The notes beneath the pieces were generated by a model. The model ran no database searches. It was given only the letters and a program-made list of their open reading frames with translations, and had not been told where the DNA came from. Below are positions 45,801-58,600 of a stretch of 64,000 nucleotides of DNA, piece after piece. Position 1 is the stretch's first letter, and each line of letters starts with the position of its first letter. Both the position numbers and the translations under genes were made by a program. Origin of the DNA: Siderastrea radians (taxonomy: Eukaryota; Cnidaria; Anthozoa; Scleractinia; Rhizangiidae); NCBI GenBank assembly GCA_964017195.1, contig OZ024898.1, positions 10,873,130-10,937,129 of the forward strand, given 5' to 3'.

Positions 45801-48800
45801 GCTGTAAGGCTGTAAGGTTGTAGGGCCGTAAGGCTGTAAGGCTGTAAGGCTGTAAGGCTGTAAGGCTGTAAGGGTGTAAGGGTGTAAGGCTGTAAGGCTG
45901 TAAGGGTGCAAGGCTGTAAGGCTGTAAGGTTGTAGGGCTGTAAGGCCGTAAGGCTGTAAGGGTGTAAGGTTGTAAGGGTGTAAGGCTGTAAGGCTGTAAG
46001 GGTGTAAGGTTGTAAGGGTGTAACGCTGTAAGGCTGTAAGGCTGTAAGGTTGTAGGGCTGTAAGGCTGTAAGGCTGTAAGGCTGTAAGGCTGTAAGGCTG
46101 TAAGGGTGTAACGCTGTAAGGCTGTAAGGCTGTAAGGGTGTAAGGGTGTAAGGCTGTAAGGCTGTAAGGGTGTAAGGCTGTAAGGTTGTAGGGCTGTAAG
46201 GCTGTAAGGCTGTAAGGGTGTAAGGTTGTAAGGGTGTAAGGTTGTAAGGCTGTAAGGGTGTAAGGTTGTAAGGATGTAAGGTTGTAAGGCTGTAAGGCGG
46301 TAAGGTTGTAAGGCTGTAAGGCTGTAAGGCTGTAAGGCCGTAAGGCTGTAAGGCTGTAAGGTTGTATGGCTGTAAGGTTGTAAGGTTGTAAGGCTGTAAG
46401 GCTGTAAGGCTGTAAGGCTGTAAGGCTGTAAGGTTGTAGGGCTGTAAGGCTGTAAGGTTGTCAGGGTGTAAGGGTGTAAGGCTGTAAGGGTGTAAGGCTG
46501 TAAGGCTGTAAGGTTGTAGGGCTGTAAGGCTGTAAGGCTGTAAGGGTGTAAGGTTGTAAGGGTGTAAGGCTGTAAGGCTGTAAGGGTGTAAGGTTGTAAG
46601 GATGTAAGGTTGTAAGGCTGTAAGGCGGTAAGGTTGTAAGGCTGTAAGGCTGTAAGGCTGTAAGGGTGTAAGGGTGTAAGGCTGTAAGGCTGTAAGGTTG
46701 TAGGGTGGTAAGGCTGTAAGGCTGTAAGGGTGTAAGGCTGTAAGGCCGTAAGGCCGTAGGGGTTCAAGAATAAAACGACAAAGGTGCCAACCACTCCTGT
46801 TCTGACATTTCACTGGACTTCAACTGGCTTTCATTCCCACCCTCCCCCCACCCCTCCCCCCCCCCCAAAAAAAAAACGGGTCTGCAAACAGCAGCGTACA
46901 AAGGGCGGTTGCCATGGCAACGGCTAATCAAGAAGAGGTCCGGTGTGTGTTGTCACCTTTTTGTGTCGCTTGCGTTAAGAAAGTCTCATACCTTTACTTA
47001 ATAAGTAAAGGCTGTAAGGTTGTAAGGGCCTTACACGAAACCTTACACTGAAAATGTAGTCGTAAATCGTGCCTGGTATAATTTGAGCTAGTCCGCGTTT
47101 TGTATCCAGTCCTCTTTTTATACCCATTCCGTAGTCCGTAGTCCGTTGGTCCACAGTCATCCCCTTACACTGACCGATCAACAGACAGCTGGGGTCAGCT
47201 GGGAACTTAACAGTATTACTGATTCCGCCAAAATGTCGTTCTAGTTCAACTGGAATAACCAGTAGTGTAGCAGCTCTCGTAAGCTTGTAATTCTAGTGGT
47301 CCTCTAGTGTAGCAGCTGCTATTGTGTTTGGGGCTAGGGGTATTGTTCATATTGTTTGTTCTATTGTTTTCTCGAAGGGTAGCGAGCCATTCATGTGAGA
47401 CCTTGCGAGAGTAAAATTCTGTCACAAGGAAAAGTCAACTCAATTGTTAATTTTCTGCACAGCTTTCAGTTAAAATTAACTTCACTTGGACAAGTCCAAG
47501 TCCAGCTCCATTGAACAAGAATTCACATAAAGACGTATCGTTGTCATTTTAAGTTTGCCAAGATTCTGGGGTAATACATACTACGTACATTTTATGGAAG
47601 CAATTTTAAAATAACAGCGAACACATGAATTTCTTCACGTCAAGAAAAACGTATTTTCACGCACTTAGTGACTTACCGCGGCGAATTCACTCGCAACTTG
47701 TTATCTCCAGATGCAAACTTCGTTCTTGCAGTGACATGTATTTTCTTCGGCTTTTAAACTCCACCAAAGGGAAAATCCATAAGTTAACTTTATATTTAGT
47801 AGAGGAAGCTCGAAGCAATCCAAAACACACCATTTGTACAATTGTAATCAACTTGTCTAATGAACGAATCGAATCTGGTTCACAACACACTTATTGTCCT
47901 CGTAAACACGTCCGGTAGATATTTTTCGCTGCAGTTAATTCTAAGCCCATTATAAGTTCGTGTCTTCTGTTTACATTGTCTTGAACACCATCGGAAGCAA
48001 AGTGGAGATGATGTACATGTCCAGGAGCGAAACATCAACTTCTGAACAGGAAGGAGATTCAAACTGTAATGGTCATGACCGCCAAAAGATAAACGGCTCG
48101 TTTGAAAAACAACATAATTTCCGTTGATATCAGTTTACATATCACGTGAAGATGCGCGCGTGTATTCACCGAAACGTCACATTGTCGCCTCCTTTTTTTA
48201 ATATTTTAACTTTAAGAGTGTTTGAAAAACAAAAGATTTGTCTTTGAGGATTCTTTTTAACTCGATTGAACCATATTAACTTAGACTGAACTGTTGCGTG
48301 TTCAAGTAGTAAAGACAGTGACGTTACGTATCTCGGTTATCTGTCACGCACTCTCTCAACCCAGTGATGGATTTGTCCCTTCCCTGTTAAGTGTGTTAGG
48401 AAAGCGATCTTTTCTAGATCAAAGCGACTCTGCAAGCAGGGTAATTTGTCTCTGGTAGAAAAAAAAAAGAGAAAAATGCGGGAAAAACGTGAATGTTTGG
48501 ATCCTACGAGCGTTGAAATTAGCTGGCGAGGCATTCGCTGTCTATCGACGGTCTAATTGCATACATATCAAAACAAAATATACACTGAGCTTATATTCTC
48601 CCCTTTGTTTCTTTACAATTTTTGTGGAACGTAGTGAACACAATAAAACATTTTTGTGCAGTAAGCACTTTGAATTTGATTAGTAGGGATAAACAGAAAA
48701 TCGCCCGCTTGTCCCGCTCCTTTTTTGGTGGTTCCAAGTCCGACTGCAGTCGTTATTTTACCGCAATGAAGATGTATGAACTTTCACAGATCACTGCCAC

Positions 48801-49644
48801 TTTGTATACCAAAAAGTACTCCACAACTAGTTTTTGCTAAGTTTAGTAACATATCTGAAGAATTAATGGAAAACTTTCAGGGCATCCATGCATCTGTAAT
48901 AACTGCACTGAGATGCAGCAAGACTAGAGTCTGGAATTCCGCCGGCCCCCAGATTTTCAGCCTGACTCCGGAGCTCCATACCCGGAATTCCGCCGGACTC
49001 CGAACTCTGGACTGGAATGCCATCACATGGCAAAATTCCAGGCCTGGAATTCCACCGGACTCCAGAACTCTAATCCCAGAATCCGCCGGACTCCAGAACT
49101 CCGAACCCGGAATCCACTGGAATCCGGAATTCCGCATCTCAGCTACCCGAAATTCCGGTGGACTCCGGCCGGAATCCAAACCGGACCTGGAATTCCACTG
49201 GAATTCCGCCGGAATTCCGGGCCTATTTTTACTAGGGATGTATATGTAATTTGCTCCAGAAGTACATTTTGAAGTGCCATTTTCATTGAAACATACACCC
49301 ATTTCGATTCCATGAAGTATGGCAGAAATGTCAAGTAGAGATTGCCCTCTTTTTGTGTGTAGTTTCATTATTTTTTTTTTTTGGTTATTTTTATTTAAGG
49401 GTTGGGGGGGGGGGTGGGGAGAGGTTAAGGCAGCTCCCTTGGATTCATAAACCCAGGGGAGCCCCCCCACCCCTGGTTTGAAGATAATAACAGAACTCCC
49501 TTTGTTACCAGCGTTTTTACACTGATGGGGCTATCCTGTGTATATATCATTATTATCAAAGCAGTACAAGCCGTTTATATGTTATGTCCGTAAATAGCAT
49601 GCATAGGGCGGGAACGTAGCCTATGCAGCTAATTTTCGGAAAAA

Positions 49645-49692
<48 letters not shown>

Positions 49693-52600
49693 TTTATTGG
49701 GGCAACAAATTAAAGGTGGAGAACGAGATCGAAAAGGCCCATTTTGAAACCTCATTATTGATTTTCTGTTAGCTAATTAGGTGGCTTGTGTGGTAGCTTT
49801 CTTGGGTACAGGGAATGAGTCAAGAAGAGACTGGCACAATTCAGTGTGAGGAATTTCCAATACAAAGCCTGCCACAAAATTAAATAATGGGAAATGAATG
49901 TCACATATTTTCATTGCCCTTCAGTAATAAAAATGATTAAATAACTTATGCCATAAATGCAAATTAAACCTACATCACCAAGACTGTGCTGCACAACGGT
50001 CAATTAGACGGTGTTACGAGTGGTATATGAAATTTCATATTATATGGTCCTCTTGAGAAAACAGGAGGAGGGTCAACAAGAAGAGAGGCACAAATCTGCT
50101 TGAAATGTGTGGTTTTTAAAGAGGACCGCATAAATCAAATGCAGTGGAAGACGAGACATGTTGTACACGAGGGATTTATAAATATTCCTATAGCTATCTC
50201 TGATTAACTAAAACGTCTTGTCTCGTCGTCGGTCAAGACAGTTTCGTTCATTGTTATCCCTTCAAACTCTATGGTGGACATCCAGTTTGAGAACCGTATT
50301 GCATGTGGTTTCCAAAAAACGGAAATGTAAACAAAACTTTGTAGCTCAGTTATGCGTTGTAGTTCTTGGATGCTTTTATGTAATAGTGGACAGATGCATA
50401 TAGCAAACGTTTTGTGGCCAAATATTGAAAACCTTCTTTATCTCGATCTTTAATCTTGAATTGTGATAATTGCTACTAGTAGAACTAATCCAACAGTGGC
50501 AGAAGTTACATATATTAACGCGACATTCAAATGCTGCGGCTTTTCCGAGAAGCAGCTCTGTAATGCGGGTCGAATCGAATTCTTACCGAGTCGAACACGG
50601 TTCAAATGAGTCCGCTTCTCTCCTTAATTCGTTTCCTTTTGAGAAACGACACACACATGCTCTCATTGTGCGAATCCTGCCCTTGTAGCTTACAATCCTG
50701 GGCCCACGAGTCACTCCAAAGTAATTTCTCTTCTGGAAACCCTCTTGTCAGCCATAACACTCTTGTCTTCTGCGCGATTTGTGACGTCACAGCCCTGTAA
50801 TGCGATCGTTTTGGCCGAGCGCAAAATGGAGACACTTTTCGGGTGCCAAATTCGAACTTTGCGGCTGGAAAAATATCCCATGCAAAGGATTCTACTCAGC
50901 AAAACTTACATATTTAGACTGAGGGAGTCATAAACTATCATATTTAGGAGAAAAAATTTTCAATTCATAGGCACTTTAAGAAAAGCATTTACATTCCAAA
51001 GCATATTCTACTCAACTCAGAAATGACAGGGTTTGAAAACTAAAGAGCGAGTAGGGAACTGCATTTTGAAATAAACATAATAGGTACTCCAACAGAGTAC
51101 ACTTTGGGATTAATTGTACTCCTCCCGTCCAATCAGAAACTTGTAATTACGTTGAGTGTACTATAAAGGCGATAACGACAAAGACTAACATAATAATCCT
51201 TGTGGTATATCTTACAGTGTCGGAATCCATCCCTGAGAAAAGGCAAGTTAATGATGAGGGAAGTGGAAAAACTCTCAAGGAAAAGGTGGTAGAACTGATC
51301 AAGAAACTACTCGAAGATGTTTCCAATTTGGATGAAAATTGTAGAGGTAGGTAAAGAAAAAAATTTGCTCATGGTGATTGCACTGAATGGAGTGAAATTC
51401 GTCCTGTAATCATACATGGGATAAATACATGATGAGCAAAACAAATTTTTTGATAACGGAAGACAGTGGGTGCTTAAAATAATTGCAAGATTGCTGAAAC
51501 AAATGCGTCAATTTCGTTTGGTAGAAACGCCGTTTGATTAAAACAGCACCTCCGTAGATCTGGTGTTTATTCGAACTCGGCGTTCATTCGGGGCCCACCG
51601 TTTATTTAAGAGGATTTTTTTCATTGTTGATAGGCTTAGAGTTTTGGTCTTTAGTGTTTTAGGTTCACTCAAATTTGTAGCAAAATATAGCACAGGAATA
51701 AAATGTTACCAGTTTCTTCCGTTGTCAACAAAATTGAAAACAAGGCAGGGAAATTCGTTGCTCAGTAGAGTGTAGAGTACTCACGCCAACTTCCTTTAGT
51801 GTTATGAGCGCAATAAATTAAGCCAAAGTACTGTAGTGGTTCATGAACCCTTTTTTAATTTTTCTTTGAATTGCTATAGATAATGTTCGATGAAAATCAG
51901 CAACATAAAGTTTCAGTTTCAAATAAATGCCAGATCTCAAACAACTGCGCCGGTACCTGGAATAAACGCCAGGGGCGTTTATTTAAAATTTGACCATGTT
52001 TACCCGGCGTTTAATCGAGAAAATACGGTATCTTTGTATGCTTCTTTGCTTATTGTCATATACCGCAGCATGGTCGAAGCGAATCGTTTTTCCTGTCCAA
52101 ACTACGAAAATTAATGCGTTCTCAGAAATCTCAACCTTTGAAACCGTTTTCGAGATGTTCAGTTGTCCACACCGTCTTCGAATGTTTTCCTGCGGACGAT
52201 AGCCAAAACTGCATCAAAATAGACAGGGCCTTAACTTTTGCATTTGTAATCGTTGTAACCTTTCTTTGTGAATCGATCTTTCATTTGGGTGATTTTTTTC
52301 GATCGTTAAATTCCCAAAAATGAATAAAGCGAACATATATAGTTATTTATTTCGCCCATCGCAGTAAATAAATTTACTGATTACAATTGGAAAGTTAATA
52401 AAAGGCAGGAGATCTTAGCAAGCTATACTGGGCTTTTCAAAGAAGATCCCCAGTCAAAAATAGTCACAATTCAACAATTATAATCCAAGTGATGGCTGAT
52501 TTTAGCATATCATTGTTTTCATTATTGGGATCTAAATATTATTAATATTAGTCTAAAATATTTTGTATATAAATTTGACCAGATTTTTTGAATAAACTAT

Positions 52601-55600
52601 AAGCTTTTAGATTTTTTAAACTTTCTGGTAAACTAATCCAAATTTGGGCTTCTGTACATTTTACAGAGAATTTCCCATAATTTGTTCTTTGATAGTCAAT
52701 GTTTGTTTTAGAAGATGAACGTGTATTGTAATTTTTTAAATTCTCATTTTTTTTAAAAAAGTAATCATTAAAGTTAGAAGGTAAATTAACAGTTGGTTCA
52801 TGCTTTGGGATGCGTTCATCGAGTTGTACGCTGGAAGTTTAGAGGGCACGAAAAAAGCGTACGAGTTGATCAAGGCGCTGCTGAAAGCAACTCGAGCTTC
52901 TCGACTGCTCTCCAAACTTCCCGAGTGGAAATACATGCACAGCTAAAACGGAACTGATAGCTATTCGCGTGAACAATCGATCACACCAACAAGTTTATTT
53001 ACCATATCTTACCATCGATCACATGACTGAAAGAAAAAGGCGTCAAAATCTTGTGATGTGTTGCAGTGCAGTTGAATGAATTTGAATCAATTTGAGAAAA
53101 GTATGAACGTCGTGGCCGCAACGAACCAGCTCGGCTTACATCACCAATTCAAGCACATGTAGTTTGTTTCTCTTTTCTGTTTTTTAATGTGTAAGCGGAA
53201 TTATTAATTTTCGTTCTTCTAACCAGCCTGGCGGAGTCAATTCCAATACGAGAAACCCGAGCTGAGAAGTAAGCGGCTTTTGCATAAGGTGAATAAAATT
53301 TATTTACTCTTAAAAAAGTAAGCTGGATGTAAATATTTTGGTCCTCCCGAAAGCAAAACAAAAGAATTTTGAGGTACCATATTTATCCGGCTATATAAAA
53401 GCACTTTAGGCCAAGAACCGTGAGAACATAGACTCCTGCATATGCGTGTTTTTACGTGTTTCGCATAAATTAAATTTCGTATATCAAATTTCAACCTGCT
53501 TATGCAAATTATCACTAAAAACACACAGAGCAATCGACAGAAAGCTTTCCCAGCCAAAAATTGTATTCAAATAAACAGTATATTTACTTCTGACAGCAAA
53601 ATACTTTCGATTTTCTTGCGTGCGTGCAAACACGCATGTAATTTTTGCAGACACTTCAGGTCTATTCAATAGTGACCGGTGAACCGAGGAATAGACGAAG
53701 AAATCGATCGAAACAGAAACAGATTTGCGTGTGTGTCTCTAAAAATTTACGATACCTTCGATAAGTCCGCCGTGAAAAATCCCGGTGAGTGTTTGTTTTC
53801 TTGCGGCCACGTTATAGTTTGCGATTTCCTCGACTTCGTTTATTTATTATTTATTTATTTTTTCTGAAGCTCTCCTCAAAAATGTTCCCGTTGAACGGGC
53901 CACGCTACTACGGCGTTCGATGAGGAAAGCAACCTCGTGTAAGAAGACATGAGAGTCGCCCGGCTGTTCCTCTTCGCTGATTGGCCAGAAAAAATATTTT
54001 TCTGGCCAATCAGAAGGCGGGATTTCAAACGCTTCTGGAACTCGTTCGGTAAGAGTAAGTGCCCAGGGGCTCTCCCGCTCTTGTTGTAAACTTTCGCCCA
54101 TGAAAATCCCGTCGTCCCGACTAACTGCCCCTGGGTCTCCGAGGATGGTTTACATTCCGATGTCGGTGGAAACAACATTATAATACATGTAGGAATTTGC
54201 CGCAGGAAAGTAAGCTTTAATATATTGAAGGCTGTATATTAAAATCCCATTACATAACGCGCGGATTCCAACCCTTGTTTACTGAAAAAGTATCTCAAAC
54301 ATAGTCCGTTTCTCGGATGGTTCTCGCAAAATTTTTCGCTAGAAATCTATTGCATTAGCAGTTTCTAAATCGAAAATATGTTTAACTTTTGTTATAGCTT
54401 GAAATCATATGGACTTTAGGAATTTGTCGCCGAAAAGTATGTCAAGGTAGACTGCAAGCCATCTCTTTCTTCTCCTAATTCTAGCGAGAAGCTGGCGAGA
54501 AGAATGAGTCGGGAGTAGAGCAATCCTTTTTATCGTTATTTTGCATAATTCATTCATTTCCACTCGGGCGTAGGATCTGTAGCGTGACCGTTCATATTAA
54601 TACGTGTGACAAACAGTGTGAACGTCTAAGTTTATAACAAAAACACTGCGTGTGTCGTTGCACGAAGCCATTCGCATATAAGAACAGTAATCCCTTCTTC
54701 TTAATCTACATCTAACAGTAAAATTTTTTTGTATTGTTCACTTATCTGGAAAATCTTTTTGTCGATTACGTCTGTTTACAGTGTAAGTGATGAGCAATGT
54801 TTTGTAAACACGGTCTAATTTTTATGCAACCACATGGTATAAACAGAGAAGATGACTATTAATCCTTTTTTTATTATTTCTTTACTATAGTTTTTATTTA
54901 TTTTTATTTAATTTTTTTTACACTTCTCTATGTTTATTCATGGTAATTGTATGTCGTCCTCATTGGCTTGTTTAAATTTAAAATTCCAAACAATCGTATC
55001 ATATATTTACTGTACCGTTTTACTACATATTGTAACGACTATCCGTATTTTCATTAAATCCCCCGAAGAAGGACGGCTTGATCTGACTGTCCGAAATATC
55101 GGGAAAACCAACTCGCTCGTCGTTTTTTCTTTGCTGTTTTTTCATTATAGTCTAATTTGCATAACCGGGTTGAAATTTGATATACAAAAACACGCAGATT
55201 CTCACACTTCAACTGATTTTAGAACCCGGTCTGGGTCTTGGCATGTACTTGCAGTGCTACTGAAGCCGCATAACGGTACCTCAATTCTGCTTTGCTTTCG
55301 AACAGCACCGAAATATTTATATCCAACTTACGTCATCAAGAGTATTAAATACAATGTATTAACCTTATGCAAAAACCCGGCTCGCTTCTCAGCTCGCAAT
55401 TCTCATTATTTATCTTTCTTTAACCTTTAATCGTAATTCCACTCGAAAACTAAAAACATTTGTCTTGTATACTGGAATTGACTCCGTCAAACTGGTTGGG
55501 AGTCAAAATGTTCTCCTACGAAAGATCATATTAATTCCGCTTGGAAATTAATAAAGTAAAACAGAAAATAACTACAGGTGCATGAATTCACGCACCTTGT

Positions 55601-58600
55601 TCACTGTGGCCACAACGTTTAAATCTCAAATTGACGACTCCATCTTGTGTATAATTTCTAATGTGTTTGTTTTAGTGGAAATTTATACCACGGCTAAGTT
55701 AAGGCAGGACCACAACGCGAATAAAATCCAGCCGGATGCCAAGCATTCAAAACAGCGTATTCGAAGTAAAATTAATCACATAGTTCCTCTTGATCGAGAC
55801 TCGCGGATGCAAACACTTCAAAGCCCGGGGGTCGTACTCCCATCTATTCAAGATGTATTGGTATGTCTTGCTCATAATGTAAGGGTTTCAGTGTCTCGGT
55901 GGCACACCCCCACCCAGCATCTCACAAAGTACCCCCTGCCTCACACACGTACGTACATGTGAGACAGATAACGAATATCATCGGAGAGCACCGTTTTTTA
56001 GGTCTACAGCATCAACCATATGACGTCTTTAACATGACAGTATGGCCCAGCAACATTGTAATTAAGGCCGCGGGTGACAAGCTGCTCATGAATAAATTTA
56101 TAAGGCAAAATTTTGGTGGAGGTCTCACGGAGGTCTTGAGCGTTTGGGAGCTGATTCCGTTGAAACGTAACAGAGAGCTTGGGGAATGGTGAAAGTGCAA
56201 CAAGGTTGTTTTTGATTTGAAAGATTGCGCTTCTTTGCGATGCCATGAGCTCCCAAAGTTAAGATTTTGTTAAAGGCGACTCCGTGTCCAAGTTTTCTCC
56301 TCGTGGAGAAGACAACACTTCTTGACATTACCACTCACTGATCAGTTAAAACCTCTATTGTGTCACAATAGAAGCCGATTATAGGATTTCGAAATCCATT
56401 GAAAGTTGTAAGCTTTTAAATGAGTAAAATCGTCCTTGTTTAAATTTGAAGCTTTCAATATTTTGTTAAAAAGAGAGTTTGAAAAAAGAGCTTCTGTTGT
56501 GACAATCTACAATACACCTAGATTATCTGCCTGTTGTGTCAGTTCAGGACATCCTATATTCGCGCTGTATTCTTGGACACAAAATTGGTGGTTTTAGGGC
56601 TTCCGAAGGCTTACCGAATAAACACGAATGTTTAAGTTAGATTATGCTAATTATGGAAATCAAATTCTAGCAGCTATTCTTCACTGTCTAGAAAAGAACA
56701 GTACGTTGCAATTTAGGGATCGTAAATATTTGAATGAAGAATATAAGCGTTTTGCGAAGCCCTACGTTAGCTACAAGGAGTATTATTTTAGTTTTTGTTT
56801 TGTTTTGTTGAAAAACTTCTCAAAAGTTTCTATTGACGTTCGAAAGTAAAAAAGCCGGACTTTGACGGTACTTTTTTAAAATAAAAGTCACAAAATATCC
56901 GTGGTAAACGATTTAACGCACGTGCAATTATTAATTCAGGAACTATAAGTCTTACTGAAGAGCATATTCATGAATATTTCGCGCAATGTCGAATGTCGCT
57001 ACCATTCGTCGCACTTCGTGCCTAAGCTTTACATAAATGAATACTGATGACCTCACCCGCGGTCTTAACGTGACTATAAATACAGCAATACTTCCTTAAT
57101 CTGTTCCGTTTTTTTTTTTTTTGCGCGGGCGGGGTGGGTGGGAGGGGGGTTGGTAAGTCACTTATAACAACCTAAGTTAGGGCCATTTATAAAATTAATA
57201 TTGAATAATTTAATGTTGTAGTTATACAGTTAAATGACTGTTCTGTCTCTTGGCTTTTCCACAGAAAACGGCTTAAAACAGTCTGTGATCGTGGGATCGA
57301 GTAACGAACACTTGACCAATTTAAAAGAGTTTCTAAAACCTGTCGCGCAAAGCGGACATCACTGGGAACGCTGATGGCAAGCATCACGTGATGGATGGGA
57401 GGCCAAGCGGTTTCACGATTTGTGCGATGGAAAAGGTCCCACTGTAACAATCGTTAAGGTTAATAAGTACATATTTGGGGCCTACACCAGCAGGTCATGG
57501 GGCGGTAAGTCATTTCATTTTGTGTACTTTCATTATACATGCTTACATCAGACAATATGGTCGTGAAACAACTTCAATAATGTAACACGATTCTTACTTT
57601 TGAGTGTGTGGACGGAATTTTTAGGTTTCAAAAAGATGAACAAAAAGATGAACAGTCTGTACCTTTCCATGGTGTTACAGTCGAGCCAGGTCAAACGTAC
57701 CCACATAGCACAAAAATTTGAAGTTAATTATTGCAATATTGATTTCATTTAATATTTGTTTCAATAGCCCGCTTTTCAAATGAAGAACGAAATATTCTAA
57801 CTGAAACTCGATCCCATACTCGATTTTTGATTCGATCAATTCATGCGACAGGCACATTGGAATTTGACAGGTTTCCGCGACTTGCTCAAATCGCTCCCAA
57901 CGGATTCTCACATTGTTTAATTGTTCTCAGTTGTTTCCAAAAGCTGATAGTGGAGAGAAAAGAAGAGAAAAATTTGAAATGAGATGAACGTTGGAATACA
58001 GTTCGGGAAAATCTGTCAAATTCCCTCGTGCCTGAGGCATGATGTCATGCATTCGTCCAATCAATATTCGGCTATAAACGGATTGAGTTTCATTTTGAAT
58101 ATTTCATTCTTCGCTTAAAAACTCGATTATTGAATCGAATAATTAAATCAATACCGCAATAATCAACTTCAATTTTTTATTCTATGGGGGTACGCTCGAC
58201 CTGGCTCGACTGTACTTGCTTTTCAGTAATTGGCAAAATTAGTTTTATAGATACAATTTTGTGCTGAGGCTGCCTAGGCAGACAAGGCTTCAGCTTAGAG
58301 GAGTAAAACCTCGCTAACCAATGCCACAAACAGCAAAAGCTACACCATCTGTGCGCAAACACAATCTCCGCGATTTCCTCCGCGGTATTGCCAGAACCTT
58401 GTGCATGCACACAGCCAAATCACCCGTGGAGGATCGTGTCTGAAAGTACATACGAGTGACCACGACTGAGAAAGCATCAAAATATTTTGACGACGTCATG
58501 ATGACGGCATCATTACATTATTTTATCAAATTATTACTATTTAACGGAAATGGACCGTTCCTTGAGACCTTAATACCTGGATTCGTCATTTCCGCCATTT

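Noticed and set aside
45384..46762. CRISPR array
   Set aside because: The units are 8 bp without spacers, in a eukaryotic context.
45384..46762. Telomeric or subtelomeric repeat
   Set aside because: The unit is not TTAGGG, and the array sits between ordinary intron-like sequence.
45312..46813. Three long minus-strand open frames (199, 405 and 473 codons)
   Set aside because: They are translations of the octamer array, which has no stop in any minus-strand frame. Low complexity, no start context and no domain.
54930..55430. 166-codon open frame
   Set aside because: It lies mostly within one arm of an inverted duplication. The other arm does not preserve it and no domain is seen.
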